Under the pieces are notes generated by a model. It had not been told where the DNA came from. It worked only from the letters and a program-made list of their open reading frames with translations, and did not search any database. A stretch of 64,000 nucleotides of DNA from Lichina pygmaea (lineage: Eukaryota > Ascomycota > Lichinomycetes > Lichinales > Lichinaceae): assembly GCA_963422465.1 (NCBI GenBank), contig OY730170.1, positions 2,766,379-2,830,378 on the forward strand. The letters run 5' to 3'. The position numbers and the translations under genes were made by a program. Every line of letters starts with the position of its first letter. Position 1 is the stretch's first letter. Below, piece after piece: positions 10,927 through 23,177 of this stretch.

Positions 10927-13900
10927 ATGCGCCGGACCAGCCCCGGCCTTGCCGCCGTTCTTTCCTTCTGCGTCTGTATCTTTGTGTATGCTGTGCATGT
11001 TCAGTCATTGCCCGAGGTCTTGAGCCGCCGTCAACAACGACCGATACAGCGGAAGGGACTGCAAGCTCAGCCACCACCGGAGCAACCGTCCCGGCAGAAT
11101 CAGGTGATCCCGCAAGAGCCGCCAATCGAGCAGGTGCAGCAGGTGAAGGGGTCAGAGAAACGCCTTCTTCCCAGACGGTCGTCCAACAAAATCGGCAGCC
11201 CTGATGCTCGGACACGGTTCGCCTCATCGCAAAATCAACCACGGCTCGATGGCAATCCGCCAGGAATGGGGGTGGTGAATGAACTGGAGCTACCCCGAGG
11301 TTAGTGTCCCCTTGCAGGAGTGGTCCTTGAAGCTCGGAGCAGCAGCCGTGAAAGAGGAGAGAGAGAGAGAGAGTGTGTGTGTGTTTGTGTGTTTGGATGG
11401 ACAGGTCAATGCAGAATCATCCCTTGTGCTGACTTGCAGATTAGCACCTCCTGGCGCGACCGACCCTAAACGGACTCAACCTCCAGATGTGAAGCTGAGC
11501 CAGAAGCAAAGTCCGTCGCAGCCTGCTTATCCCGCCAATCTCCGAGGCCAATGCGAGCCGGGCAGGTACGTTGGCCGAGCGTCGGCAGCGGTGCCAAATG
11601 GCGGTCGACCAGATGCAGCGGTGGCCGGCGTCGTACGTCGTCCGGGATTGACGCGACGACAAGCAAGCGCCGCAAACGGTTGTCCGGTCTGGCTGAGCCA
11701 GGCGCCCTCCCGAGTAACCTGGCAGGCGATGCGTACGGACGAGTGGCTCAAGGACTACTGGAACAAACGATCGCCGGCCTTTGGTGATGTTCAGGGCGGC
11801 TTCGTCTCCGTCATCCGGCGGGAGTTCCTCGGCGATCCGAACTCGCAGTGCAAGCTGCATTCGGCCGAGAACTGCGATTTCAGCGCGTGCGCCGAGCCAG
11901 CCCTTCGATCGGCATCCGTCTGCGATCAGCAGCCGGCCTTCCAAACACTCAGAACGATCAGAAGCCTCCGGACGTATTTCGGAGGATACCTCGACGCCCT
12001 CGACAAGGCCGTCCTAGACGCTGCTCTGACTCACCCCCATTCCACCTTCACCTTCTACCCAGACTTGAGCAAACAAGACTTTTCAGGGTTCAAGAGCGTC
12101 GCCACCGTGCTCAACGCCGTCGTCGGGTTGCTCGGTCCGGCCGCCCCGGTGATCAAGAGCGTCGCTCCGTGGCTGCGACCCCCCGACGCCGTGTTCTTCT
12201 TGCCTCCGCATCTATTCGCCAATATACAGGTTCTGGCGCTGTCCTCTGTTGCCCCTCCGTAAGTTTGGCTGGCCGTTGGCTCGATCTTGCATTGATTCGC
12301 CGCTTCACCTCCTCCCCTTGCTATTATCACCGCCCATCATGTGTTTCTGCTTCTACTTTCAGACACGAGTTCATCCAAGAGATTGTGTGTGTGTTTGTGT
12401 GCGTGTGTGCATTTTGAACGATCTAACGCAAGATATCCGTCACCTTTAGAGAAAATGTAATGGGACGGACTTCCGCCGAGCTGGGCGCCTACGTGAAGGA
12501 ACTCTTCGACCAGCTCACGGATGTCTTCACCAAGGGATACCACGATCTCCTCGCCGGCAGGAATTTCGGAAAGACCAACTTCCTCGACTGGGCAGTGGAA
12601 GGCACTTTTGTCGGCTTCCCCGGCTTCGACATGGGAAAGCTACGTGACCTGATGACGCGCCAGATCAACGCGAGGATCATCAACGCTCTGTGGAGGGAGC
12701 TGCGCGTGGTCATCGTGGGCGGGATGCCATGCGGACAGGACATTGGCATTGGCGAAGGACCCGAAGGAGGTCATTATTGCGTGGACGGCCGGTCTTGGTT
12801 CATCATGTACCTGTCACCCCATACTAAGGGGAACGACTTCATGAACACCCGCCGGTGGGGATCTACTATGCCTCCTCCAGGCATGTCCGAACTCGGGAAG
12901 GGGTCCTACACTGGTATCACTTATCAGGTATGAAGAGGCAGTCTTTGATGAATCCCCCCTTTCTTCTTCAAGCCGTTTTTGGCTGTTCATTTTTCGTACC
13001 GATGCTTGCGCTCTCCTCGATTCGATATGCCTTTCCAGCTTCAGCTAGCGACCCCCCACCGGCTGCCGCGTCTGGGGAGGGGATGCTTCTATCCTTCTCT
13101 GTCGCTGCTCTGATGTCTGCCTCGCCTTCGTCTCGTCCACCTTTCCGATTCCTTTTCCCGACGTCGCAGAACTGTGGAGGCGGACCGGCAGATGAGACGC
13201 ACGGGTATGTCAAGTCACTGACTGCCATCAATGGATAGGACGTCATTGCTTCGTCAGTGAATGCTTGGATCATCGCAAAGGGCAACAGATATACCGAGAA
13301 GTTCGCAGAAAGCCGCTTCGTGGATACGCTGGGAAATCCAGATGCCTTGGACGCGTCGGACGGTGCTCGATGGGAGGGCACATTCACGATACCGGTAAGC
13401 CAGCAGCAGCACTCTTCTAGCCTTTTAATCTCACGCTTTCCCTCGTTCGCCACGACCCTGGCTCTGATTCGAGGCCCGTGGCTTCGACTTTGACCGTCAA
13501 TGCCCCACTCTCTCCATGCGGTCCGTGATATCACGCGTGCTCGCCTCTCAGCATCTGGCCCGAGAAAGCACCTCTTCGAGTTTTCCTCGCTGACGGCATC
13601 CTCGCCGTGTCTTGGCTTGATGATCTCCACACAGGTATGCGATGTGTCGTTGGCAAAGGAGGCTGGGATTGGGTACGCGGATCATATCCTGCAGCCCTAC
13701 AATCGCGACAAGCGTGTTCGCTGGTGCGGGCCGATCTGCGCCGACAACTGGGGAGCAAGCAAGGCCGTGAGCTGGGACGTCACCAAGGAATTCTACAAGG
13801 CAGCCGACCTGTGGGGTTACTTACCCATCATCCACGGCTGTCGCATCCGCCCACCGTGGGGCGCCGGAGAAAAGAGGATACCTTTTGTCGAAAAGTTGAA

Positions 13901-13982
13901 TCCGGCCTACTACATTGGCAACCCCACCGACGGACCCGTAGCCACTTGGGGGCCCTTCAACAAGATCGCGCCATGGGACTGA
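10927..13982 (+). CDS. large secreted protein of unknown function, five exons
   Basis: Exons 10927-11299, 11415-12258, 12450-12927, 13239-13394 and 13635-13982 join in frame to 732 aa. Introns 2-4 have good donors (GTAAGT, GTATGA, GTAAGC); intron 2 also has a CTAAC branch. Intron 1 is less sure because other acceptors lie nearby. The start gives a signal peptide (RRTSPGLAAVLSFCVCIFVY... cut near VQS), followed by a Gln/Pro/Arg-rich linker. Exon 2 has several Cys and a hydrophobic helix (LNAVVGLLGPAAPVIKSVAPW). Exons 3-5 form a compact region with Cys and Trp motifs (GGMPCGQDIG, RWCGPICADNWG, LWGYLPIIHGCR). It resembles large secreted proteins of unknown function from insect-associated Hypocreales, but that link is from memory and weak. 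A role in host or microbe interaction is only inference. GA/GT microsatellites sit in introns 1 and 2. Confidence 0.7.
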
Positions 13983-15149
13983 CTGGGTCTTGATCGACCG
14001 AGCTATTAATCTCCAACTCTTGATTGGCCTGCACGCATCTCCACCTGTCGACTCGCATCCGTTGTTCGATTCCCGTCGACATTTTCACAAGAACCTCGTC
14101 CTCCCCCGTCTCTGCATATCTCCCGAGTCTTTTGCTGTTTCTTCGTGCGTCTTCATCGCTGCATAGCACCATCCAGGGTGGGCTGGACTGGACTGGACTT
14201 GGTTGGGTTGGATTGGGTTAAGGCAGCAAGACGAAAGGGGGCCGAGCCAACCCTTTCGGTCAGGACGGCGTCGGCGTCGGAGTCGCAGGGAGGAGTTGTC
14301 CGGAGCACGAGCACGGCTCATCCGATCTTTCAGGCATCACCTTATTCATATCTACCAATACAAGCTCTTCTGATTGATTCAGACTGATGCTCGCGTCTCG
14401 ATCCATCTCTTTAGCATCTAACCGTTGACCTACTCGTACAGGATCGTGCAGTGTCCCGTTGTGCGCCAGGGAGCAGAAAGATCGGAGGATCAAGCGTCTA
14501 CATCGACGATTCTTCTTCCTGCCTGCCTACGTACTCGTACGAAAGAGCGCGGCCAATCATCATAGACGGGGTCGCTCTACTCGTACTCAAGCGTAGGCCG
14601 GATCCATCAGACGATCGGGACGGATCTAGAGAGCAGTCTTGTCGGGACCGACCGAAAAGAACGTAAAGTGTCTTCCTGGGGAGGAAGGGGCGCTCACAAT
14701 TTCCGGAGTTCCTGTTTCCCAGAACCTCCAGGGGCTGGCCCCACCCCGGGTTTCCAGGGGACTCCTCGTCTTCGTCTTCTCCTTCTCCTTCTTCTTCTTC
14801 TTCTTCTTCTTCTTCTTCTTCTCCTTCTTCCTTGTCGGGGATCCGTTACTTTCTGCATTCACGGGTTTTGGCCTTGTGCACACACCACAGTGTGAGTGTG
14901 CACAAGGTATATATGTGTCAAAACACATGTATTGTGTTGAAGCTGCTCTAATTAGCCTGATCTAAAGCTAGCTAGACTAGATCATGCTTGGGGAAGTACA
15001 AGATTTTTGGGTAAGAAAAACGTCGAGGCCAGGTGATTATCGTTCATCTGACTCTTATCGATAGAGCAAAAATCTTTCTCTGTGCTCTCTTGGCAGAGAC
15101 TGCCAAGATGCTACTGTATGAACAAGGGAAAGTGACTGCAGGGTACGGT
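13983..15149. other. intergenic with TTC microsatellite
   Basis: No gene recognised. The main feature is a TTC/CTT run at about 14778-14832, with apparent poly-Phe or poly-Leu frames as artefacts. A small TGG/TTGG-rich stretch lies at 14180-14220. Confidence 0.6.
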
Positions 15150-15735
15150 ACCGTAGTCAAGCAAGAAAGAGAGAGAGTCTCAGTTGGTCTCGGGGCCCAG
15201 GTGAACTGCGGTAAGAGGTCCAGGTGGAGGAACCATGTCGTGAGGGCGGCGGCTGCCCAGGGGTCTGAGGTTGGCCACTGGAAGTCAGTAGAGGCAACTG
15301 CCTGGTGTAGTCGCATGCGTTCCCTAGAGGAACAGGGACGGTCCAGCATGACATGCTTTGTTGTCTCCCACTGCCAACCCGCGGGCGCACGCCGGGGGGC
15401 TTGAAGCCAGGGACCCAGCACCTGTGCAGGAAGCTTGCAAGGCCAATCTTCCCTGTCCGGATCTGAGTCAGGAGACTGTTGTGTGTCTTCGGGAGCCCGG
15501 AGTGGAGACGGAGGGCCGCCTTCTTGTATGGCATTGGCTCTGGCTTCCAGCTTCCCCCTGGATCTGGGTTGGTTGGGTGGTGTGGGATCGGTGGGCCGCC
15601 ATCGAGCTCCCTCCAGCGGTCCCAGCACCACTGTTCGGCTAGCTGGTACGCCTGCCATAGTGACTGTGGGCGCCTGTCTCCCGGAGGGGTGCCGAGGTCC
15701 GGCCGGGGGTTGTCGGCCCAGGGAGGATCATAGAC
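15150..15735 (-). mobile_element. Tad-type LINE relic, 3' end of ORF2 (RNase H tail)
   Basis: Read on the minus strand, this matches the C-terminal end of fungal Tad/I-like non-LTR retrotransposon ORF2. A segment with LTQIRTGKIGLASFLHR and VPGFKPPG, then a degenerate Cys/His region (SCWTVPVPLGNA...), sits where the family has the zinc-knuckle-like pattern 'LRTGxxGLxxFLxxxxVPxxxxxxCxCGxxxETxxHVL'. Upstream traces of the RNase H tail (a WCWDRW-like stretch) lie in another frame near 15600-15700. It is 5'-truncated and carries frameshifts and stops, so it is dead. The ends are approximate and no poly-A tail was identified. Confidence 0.55.
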
Positions 15736-17938
15736 TGTCCCTAATTAGAAGATATTAGTATTATACCAGATTTGAGGGAGGGGGAGGGGGGGGTGTGAGA
15801 TTCGGCCAAGAGACTTGTTTAGCTGAAGAAGGTGGTGATGACCCAGTTTTGGAACGCTCTGGTCGAGGAAGAAATTAGGGGCGGAGTGCAGCTGTGTTTT
15901 GTTCCCTGGTGCAGTCTTCTGCCATAAGCACCCCCGTACTGGCCTGGAGAACAAAGTCATCTTCAGCACCAGCATACTTGCATGTTCTTCTTGACTAGAA
16001 AGTGAGTATAGATGGAATCTCCGGTGGTTGCTCCTTTCTTGTAGAGGTAGTGTTGACAACAAGCTTCAGGTTGTTGATAATATCTCGCTGTTCGAAGCGG
16101 CCTGCTTGAAGACAGTGTTGATTTAGAACTATACCAAGCATGTATAAGTGCGCCTCGGCCAACACGATCAAAAATGATCTCCATGAAATAAGAAGACTTT
16201 AAACCAAACAATCTGTCGTCAGACCTCTCCGCCCCGTCGTCCGCGATCAGCCCCAACGTCCAATTCTCCCGGGCCAGCTCGTCGACGGTCTTCCCGTATG
16301 CAAACGGGAAAACGCCCCCCCAATGGTGGTATTGATGTGTACCCGTGTGCCTGGGCGATGTTAACAATACAGCAAAGGTATGGCCCGTATCGTGGGCGGC
16401 GCCATTGCGTTTGCTGATGAGCTATGGAGTGACATATGAGTTAGCAATTGGCATGGCTTCTTCGGAGAATCCGGTGCGTGATTGGAGCTATACCTCCGGG
16501 AACCGGGCCAGAGTCAGAAGATTTCCGACATAGAGTTCGCCTCTGCGAGGGCCGCTATCTCGCCGCGAAGTGACGAAAGGTCAGCCCGCAGGCTCTTCCA
16601 AGTATATTAGCGATATCCGTACAGAGCTCCATGTAGGTGTTACTCACCTCCATGCTGCGCTTGACTCCGAAGATATCCTCCTGGAGAGACCATTCTTCTG
16701 TACCTGCCAATAAATTAGTCTAGCCGTACCGGGAGCCGTGCCAGGAGGTACATTGAAAGTGGTCTCAGTACAGCCTCAGTACGTACGTACAGTCTTGGTG
16801 CCATTTCCAATGCCGTATCGTAGTCAGAAGTCGATGACTCCAGGTTCTGGGGTCAGTGACAGGCAATTATAACAGCGATGTCTGTTACAGCACCACGTGT
16901 AAATTGTTGGATGTTGGATGTTCTAGGTGTGGAGCCCGGAAGCACTGTCATGTTTGCTCTTACCCCATGCATCTAGAGCAGTCGCCGAAACCTGTTGATG
17001 CTGTCTTCCGTCAATCCTGCATGGATCCACCTTGTGCCTTCTAGAGCCTTCTGCCAGCTCTGAGGCAAACATCAGCTTCGTGTCTACATATAGATGATTA
17101 GCTAGTTCTCCCTAAGTCGACACTCATCCTCTTCTGCCGTGCCTCCCAGAATCGATCATAAATATGTATTGAGAATCCAAGTACAGTACAAAGCTGTTTT
17201 TTTGTATTGTGAGAGCACTACTCACAGTTCCGTGAGACTTGATAGCCATACAGGAAGAGAGAGAACTTGTTGGTGGTGTTTGTGATACAACATCGCTGGT
17301 GTGATGGCAGTATCTGGTAAGTGAAGAATTATGGATGTGCACACCTCTATTGATGTTCTATGCCAATGCTGTGGGTACAGTTACAGTGCTGGACCTCCCG
17401 ACTCAAGAATGGCAGCAATTTGGATCTTCAGTTGAAGTTATCGTAAAGAAGCAATTACTTTTGGGTGAGTATTCCTGATTGAATGGGTAGAGCTACCATA
17501 GAAGATTGACTACGATGCAATGGTCGAGAGATGGCAACAGATGCACAAAGGTTGGAACGTATCTGAATCGCTTCGTTTGATTTTTCCATTCGTTCATCTC
17601 CCCCAATCGGTGATATTCGAGATCGAGAGGAGTGCGGAGGGGGGATACGAAGGCGAGAGCCCGAGGATGAGAGCGGAGCATCAATCGGACATGTTGAAAC
17701 ACAAAGAGTACAATTGGATATCAAGATGTGGCCATGTGTGGCCCCGCCAGAACACGCTTCTAGATGCTTTTCGCAGCCACGGCCGGCAAGTGAAGAAGGG
17801 AAAAACCGAAAAAGAGCAAAGGGCCGTACACAATGCTTGGGTATGCATTGGCTCTCATTCATGCGATCGAGTGATATGGGCGGAAATGATATCGCGGTTC
17901 GTGAGCTTGGTGGCAAGACGAACGACTCGACGCAGGCG
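15736..17938. other. no intact gene; possible relic at 16150-16340
   Basis: A minus-strand reading at about 16150-16340 looks protein-like (FPFAYGKTVDELARENW, then LIADDGAERSDD) but is short, lacks flanking exons and matches nothing I know. It may be a gene fragment. The rest (16350-17450) is more AT-rich and holds only short open frames. Confidence 0.35.
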
Positions 17939-18212
17939 CTAGCAAGCGGCGATTGCCGGCGCCGTCGGCAAGGCTGCCGAGGAGGCAAAGTAATTGTGCC
18001 CGAACAACGACGGAGGATTTCGGTCGCTGGCGACGTCGTCCGCCGTAGCAGCCACCGCGGCGGCGGCGGCCGCCGAGGGGTCTGACGATGGGGTTCGCGA
18101 CGGGAGATGACGTCGACGGCCGGCGTCATAGTACGACGTCGTCGAGATGGCCTTTCGGTCCGCATCGGAGAAGTCATGGAGAGCGGCCTGGGGCGGTGAC
18201 GGGGGCATGGCG

Positions 18213-18266
<54 letters not shown>

Positions 18267-18673
18267 GAGTCGTGGAGCAGCTCCGGCGGAGGATGGGACG
18301 GCGTGCGGACGAGCGCCAGTTCGCCAGAGAGTGCCTCGTCGTCTTTGTATTCCTCCTCGTCATCGTCGTCGGGGGCGTGGCCGAGATGCCGGCCATCGTC
18401 ACCGTCGACGGAGACGACGGTGACGGTGACGGTCGGGGGAAAGGCCCGTGCTGGCAGTGCAGGCTTGGGCCACCGGCTCGGCGAGGGCGACGGTGGCGAT
18501 ATGCGGAAGCCGATCTGCTGCACCTCGACCTCGTCGTCGTCGACGTCGGAGTCCGAGCCGGAACCCGAGTCGGGGTCGGCGTCCTCGGGGTCCCAGTCGT
18601 CGGCGGGCTCCTCGACGACGGCATCGGTCCACTCGACGCGCTTGACGACGTCCTCGGCCGTAGCCTCTTCGCA

Positions 18674-18710
<37 letters not shown>

Positions 18711-19015
18711 TCGACGGCGACGCTGACGGTATCATGGAACCAGCGCTCCTGCTCGCGTTCGGCCTCGGCCAGCTCGCACATGAGCGAGTCCAGCATGTTG
18801 GCGTGTCCGACGAGCCGACGCAGGTTGTGGTCGGAGCGCGAGGCCTCTCGTGCCAGCTTGGCGCGGGCCGTGTGGGCGACGGCGTAGGTCTGCGACAGGC
18901 TCATCTTCCTGCGTTTGTTGGACGACAGCGGCGAGGACAACGATGATATGTCGACGGGGTACCGTGCTCTGGTGGTCTCCTTGGAGAAGCTGACGGAGCG
19001 AGGTCGGGACGCCAT
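17939..19015 (-). CDS. conserved fungal acidic protein of unknown function
   Basis: Single exon, 358 aa. The start at 19015 (MASRPRSVSFSKETTR) fits a fungal family I recall but cannot name. Its N-terminal 90 residues are the conserved part: a basic patch, MSLSQTYAVAHTARAKLARE, then the helical stretch DHNLRRLVGHANMLDSLMCE and AEREQERWFHDTV. The middle is strongly acidic, with DE repeats, SD repeats and a run of about 18 Asp (plus-strand GTC repeat, about 18204-18264). The C-terminus ends with PPSLFGHNYFASS, a short conserved motif. There is no membrane segment or known catalytic motif. The acidic repeats make the middle look disordered, so a nuclear or chromatin role is possible but unsupported. 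An in-frame start 48 nt upstream exists but is less likely. Confidence 0.75.
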
Positions 19016-19365
19016 CTCGAAGGGAGATTGCGTTCTTGTCCGGGCGGTGATGTGTACTGTCAACCGTGTGACTCAGTCAGTCTCCCATGTCCGTGGTCGA
19101 CGGCACACTGCAGATGCTTATGGACGTGCAGGGAAGGGAACTCGATCAAACGTACCTGACTTGCAGCAGTGATAGAAGGTAGGTAGGGCGAAGCAGGCTA
19201 CTACCGATGGCTCAGGGTCTTACTAGGACGTATGGGTGTGTGGATAGACGGTGTAGATTTTTGGGTGGATGGCAGAGAAGGAAGGAAGGAAGGGAGAAAG
19301 AAGTGCCCGAAGGGCTTCCTTTATCATCGTGGACCATCATGAGTCAGGTCGAGCATAATCATGCT

Positions 19366-19428
<63 letters not shown>

Positions 19429-20799
19429 CGTCATCAGCGTTCGACCAACCAGGTTGGGCGCGCCGGGGATTACGGCGCTCCAACACACCGACCCGAACGC
19501 CGACCGAAAGCCCGACGGACACTGGCATGAACTGCGCCTACTGCGAGTACTCGAATACTCGAAAAGCAACAACAGCCTTTCAACCGGCCGACGAACGTCG
19601 GCGGAATAACAAACCCTCCACCGCGCGCTCGTTCCTGCCAAAACCGGCCGGTCTTCGTAAGCTCCGAACCTTGATGACTGATGCGGAGTCGGACTTGATT
19701 TCAACCGAGCTCGACCCCGGCACGCCCGGGAACGTAGCGGTACGAAGTACTTACGTACTCGGGCCCTTGTGGGGCACCGTACTGCTGCGTACTGCTCGGT
19801 ACCGTCGTGCCCAAATGTCGTCGAACATACCTGAAGTTGTGATATTACTTTAGGACTAGTTTTAGAAATGCTCAGGCTTCTGCCGGCCTACTTCTCAAGT
19901 TACGAGACTTGTTGGCATGAGACGCTGCGAATCTAGACTTAAAGATTGGTGCATGAGTACAGTACGAGTACTACGAGCTCCCTGTAGCCTACCGTAGCGA
20001 TGTGGACTGTACGCATCGTACGACCGGCACTCTCGAATCCGGCCGTGATCAATCAAGTAGCGATGACTCAGCCTACTCACCCCGTATAGTACTACGTACT
20101 CTGGCTCCCCTGGTAGGTGGAGGTGGCTTTGTACGTATGTACGAGTACATACGTACAGCAAGGCTTACCACGTCGCCTAGTGGCTGACGTGAACAGGACA
20201 CGTGGAAAATACGTACGTATGAGATTGGTGCGCAGAGAAGACAGAATTTTTGCAAGTAGTCTCTGCCAGTACGCAAATTTTGCCGGGGGGGACCTGATTT
20301 CAAAAGTACAAGGCATCATCAAACGTAACGGACTCTATCTCACTGTGGGCCTCCGGTACCTCGTACGAATTAATGATGATCCCGAAACGGTACGTAACGT
20401 ACGTTATTGGGAGAAAGAGGCCTGTCGTAGTGGCTGGAGCACCTGACGCGCAGGGCAACGCCGTACTCCGTACTCAGGCCTCGTCGTAGCATGGGGCTCC
20501 GCAACCAGAGAGTCCAAAGTACGGAGCAACGCGTCACCCGGCGCAAGATCAGGCAAGCGCCACGTCTTAGGCGACATACCGAAGGCTGACGATGACGAAT
20601 CAGGAATTCGCACCCCGACGAGTGCCATCACTGAAGCGTCGGGTCGGTGAGCCATCGCCGACCCCCGTGAGACGAGGCCGTCGTGCCATCTCAGCACGCC
20701 CAGGCATAAAGTCACCGGCCCGCTCTGCCCATCGAGAACAGGAACATTTTGCGACGCCGAAGCGCAACGACAGACGGTTGAAAGCCCATCGTGCGTGTG
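19016..20799. other. intergenic, repeat- and GTAC-rich
   Basis: Contains the CAG repeat listed separately. Dense TACGTA/GTACGT palindromes occur from 19735 to 19800, around 20090-20160 and 20200-20220, and near 20390. No gene recognised. Confidence 0.55.
19375..19425 (+). repeat. (CAG)17 trinucleotide repeat
   Basis: Seventeen uninterrupted CAG units, preceded by CAT repeats. Not inside a supported gene; the poly-Gln or poly-Ser frames across it are artefacts. Confidence 0.9.
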
Positions 20800-21340
20800 T
20801 GTCAAGACATCGACGCACAGCTTGAAGGATGATATAACATGCGCCGGTGAACGGCGCGATAGATCTCGGGAGCTTCTTGAAACTCCTCGAGGGAGAACGA
20901 GATCCAGGCCGATACGGACGTAACGTGCCCTTGACCCGACATGTTGCGATCAGATAAGCAGCCTCGGATCTGAACAGTAGTGGACTCTTGACTCGGCGGC
21001 TCGGCGCTGCGAACGCCGACATACACGATCTCGGACTTTCTTTTTTTCACGGCGGAACTCCGAACCCGCCGTCCTTCGGCAGCCGGTCGAGCTGCGGGCC
21101 GCCGGCGCCACGGTCGGAGATGACAAAGGCCGTTGTCGATCGTGAAGCTGCCATGGAACGGCAGGGCTGCAAGAGCCATGCGTGCTGGCCACACCGTCAA
21201 CATTGTTCGGCTGCAGTCCTGACAAGAAGAGGAACAAGAAGGAGGAGGAGAAGAAGAAGAAGAAGAAGAAGCAAAGGCAATGCGCAGTACGAAACCTATC
21301 AGCAATATCCTCGGCAGTGATTTAGGCAGGAGGAGCCAGC
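20800..21340 (-). pseudogene. possible fossil of a secreted ADP-ribosyltransferase (heat-labile enterotoxin A-like)
   Basis: Weak call. A minus-strand reading starts with a hydrophobic, signal-like stretch (PRILLIGFVLRIAFASSS). It later shows IVYVGVRSAEPPS followed by VTSVSAWISFSLEEFQ, spaced like the VYRxDxRxP and VSTSxSxxxAxxF motifs of heat-labile enterotoxin A chains, which are frequent in Hypocreales. Key positions are not well kept and the downstream part does not align convincingly. If real, it is broken and degenerate. It could equally be chance. Confidence 0.22.
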
Positions 21341-21474
21341 CGGTCTCTCTCTTCGTGTCGACTTGATCCAGCATCGACGTAAGGCTGCCATGACTGCGTC
21401 CACACGTCAGCGTGGCGTACCTCTGTAAAATCGGAAGAAGTGCCGGTGGGGGAAAAGGCGGTGGATCAGGCAAG

Positions 21475-23045
21475 AAGAGTCAGCCATGCGCTGCCTTTCA
21501 AGCCAGCGCGCATGGCGCGGTTGCGTCCTTCCTTCCTTCCGGCCGGTACGTATGTACCTACGTGCCGGTACCAGACATCAAGGCCAGCCTGGAAACCAGC
21601 AATTTGGAGGTCGGTGCTCGGGAGCGGAAAGAGCGGAAAGAGCGGGGAGCCTAACGAGTCATGCTGCGTAACGTACTGCCATATTCTTCTGCGTGACTCC
21701 CGGAATGATCCTAGTAGATATCAATCAACAGTCGGGGAAACAGGGGCGCGGGGTCAGCTTACACTGCATCAATCAACACCGTCGTTGTCCTCTCACCTGT
21801 GACCCATCATTCGTCAATCTGTCGGAACGTGCAAAGTAAATGCAATGCAACCGATCATGACAGTTACAGTACCGCGACTTGATGTGTGCATCTTGCTTCG
21901 TGCCCCTCCTTGGGCTTTTCGGGTGGGTGGCTTGCGCGTGGGCCTCTCCGCCCGGGAGCACAGCCATCAGTACGTATGGGTACGTACCGTACAATGGCAT
22001 ACTCGCACAGGCCTCGAGAAGGAAGAAATGCTCTTCTGCAGGCAGGAGAAAAAAACTGACTGTCGTGGGCAAGTGAGTGCACTAGGCGATCAGGTAGCTC
22101 TATCAAACAAATGCCATGACTGAAGGCAACTGCCAAGCACACTCACATTCATGGAGATAATTAGTAGCTGATCAAGACAGGCCAGTGCAAGTGAGTGCTT
22201 ACCGTAGTGCAGATGCAAGCCACAGCTACTTTACCCACGACAAGGAACATATCTAACTCCATCGCCGACTGCTTCAGATTCTTTCCAGAGATGATCATCT
22301 ACACCAGGCCAAAAAAAAATCCCGGCTTTCCGTCAGTGATGTAGTCAATATCGAAATTTGTGTGACACCAAAGCATACTTGTGCTTGAGGAAACTAGTTT
22401 TCGACTTCTAGATAGCTGTTCTAGGGTACGTCTGTGAACTGTTGTGATGATACAGTTAGTGCTCGCTCTTGAACAGAGCCAAGGAAAGGATCAGGACGGT
22501 GCAAAAGTGTCTGAGACTGGCTGGCGGGTGAGTGGGGATACAGGACTCTACGAGTAGAAGGATATACTCACTCCAGACTGGACAGGTGGTGGGTACTTAG
22601 GTGGTGAACAGGGGTCGGGCAGACATCAGCCAGACCTCGGCCAGACATCCTGTGGGCATCACGCAGGGCTGTCAGGTGTATGATGGGAGGTATTTCTTTC
22701 TTGCCAGAAACAAGGCAAGCGATAGATTGGGTTGATGAGTTTACGGACGGATTGATGGATGGATGGACGGATGGATGAATTGGTGCACAGAGCAGGAAGT
22801 AGCGTGAGAAATGGACTGCAAGATGGACTGCAAGATGGCCTCAAGATGGACTAGTGCACATGACTGTATTTGAAGAAAAGAGACGGACGAATGGACAGCT
22901 GAGTGGATGATTAGATGGACTGACGACAGCCGTCGCAACAATATGTCTATCAAAGTCTAGCGTAGCCCAGAAGAGAAACAGTATGGCATGGTAAAGTACA
23001 GCACAGTAAAGTACAGTCCAGTAAAAAGCCTTCGAGTCCGCCCTT
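21475..23045. other. no gene seen; ATGGA-rich tract
   Basis: No supported gene. Degenerate TGGATGGA/GGACTGCAAGAT repeats occupy about 22735-22925. They produce chance frames with repeated Ser/Ile/His. Confidence 0.55.
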
Positions 23046-23144
23046 CTAAGACCGCTTCGTGTTTCGGCCGCGTTCGAGATTGATCTGGTCCCCCCGATGG
23101 CGGCGACGTTGGTCGTGATCACCATTATTTTCATCATTGCCGTA

Positions 23145-23177
<33 letters not shown>

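Noticed and set aside
10048-10998. 316-codon open frame antisense to the secreted-protein gene
   Set aside because: A middle part looks protein-like, but the frame begins inside the opposite-strand signal-peptide exon and no domain is recognised. Kept as only a faint possibility.
17455-18735. 426-codon Arg/Thr/Pro-rich open frame, minus strand
   Set aside because: Runs through the GTC repeat of the called acidic protein in another frame and reads as repetitive artefact.
18147-18946. Ser-rich and Val-rich open frames, plus strand
   Set aside because: Reverse-strand shadows of the acidic repeats in the 17939-19015 gene.
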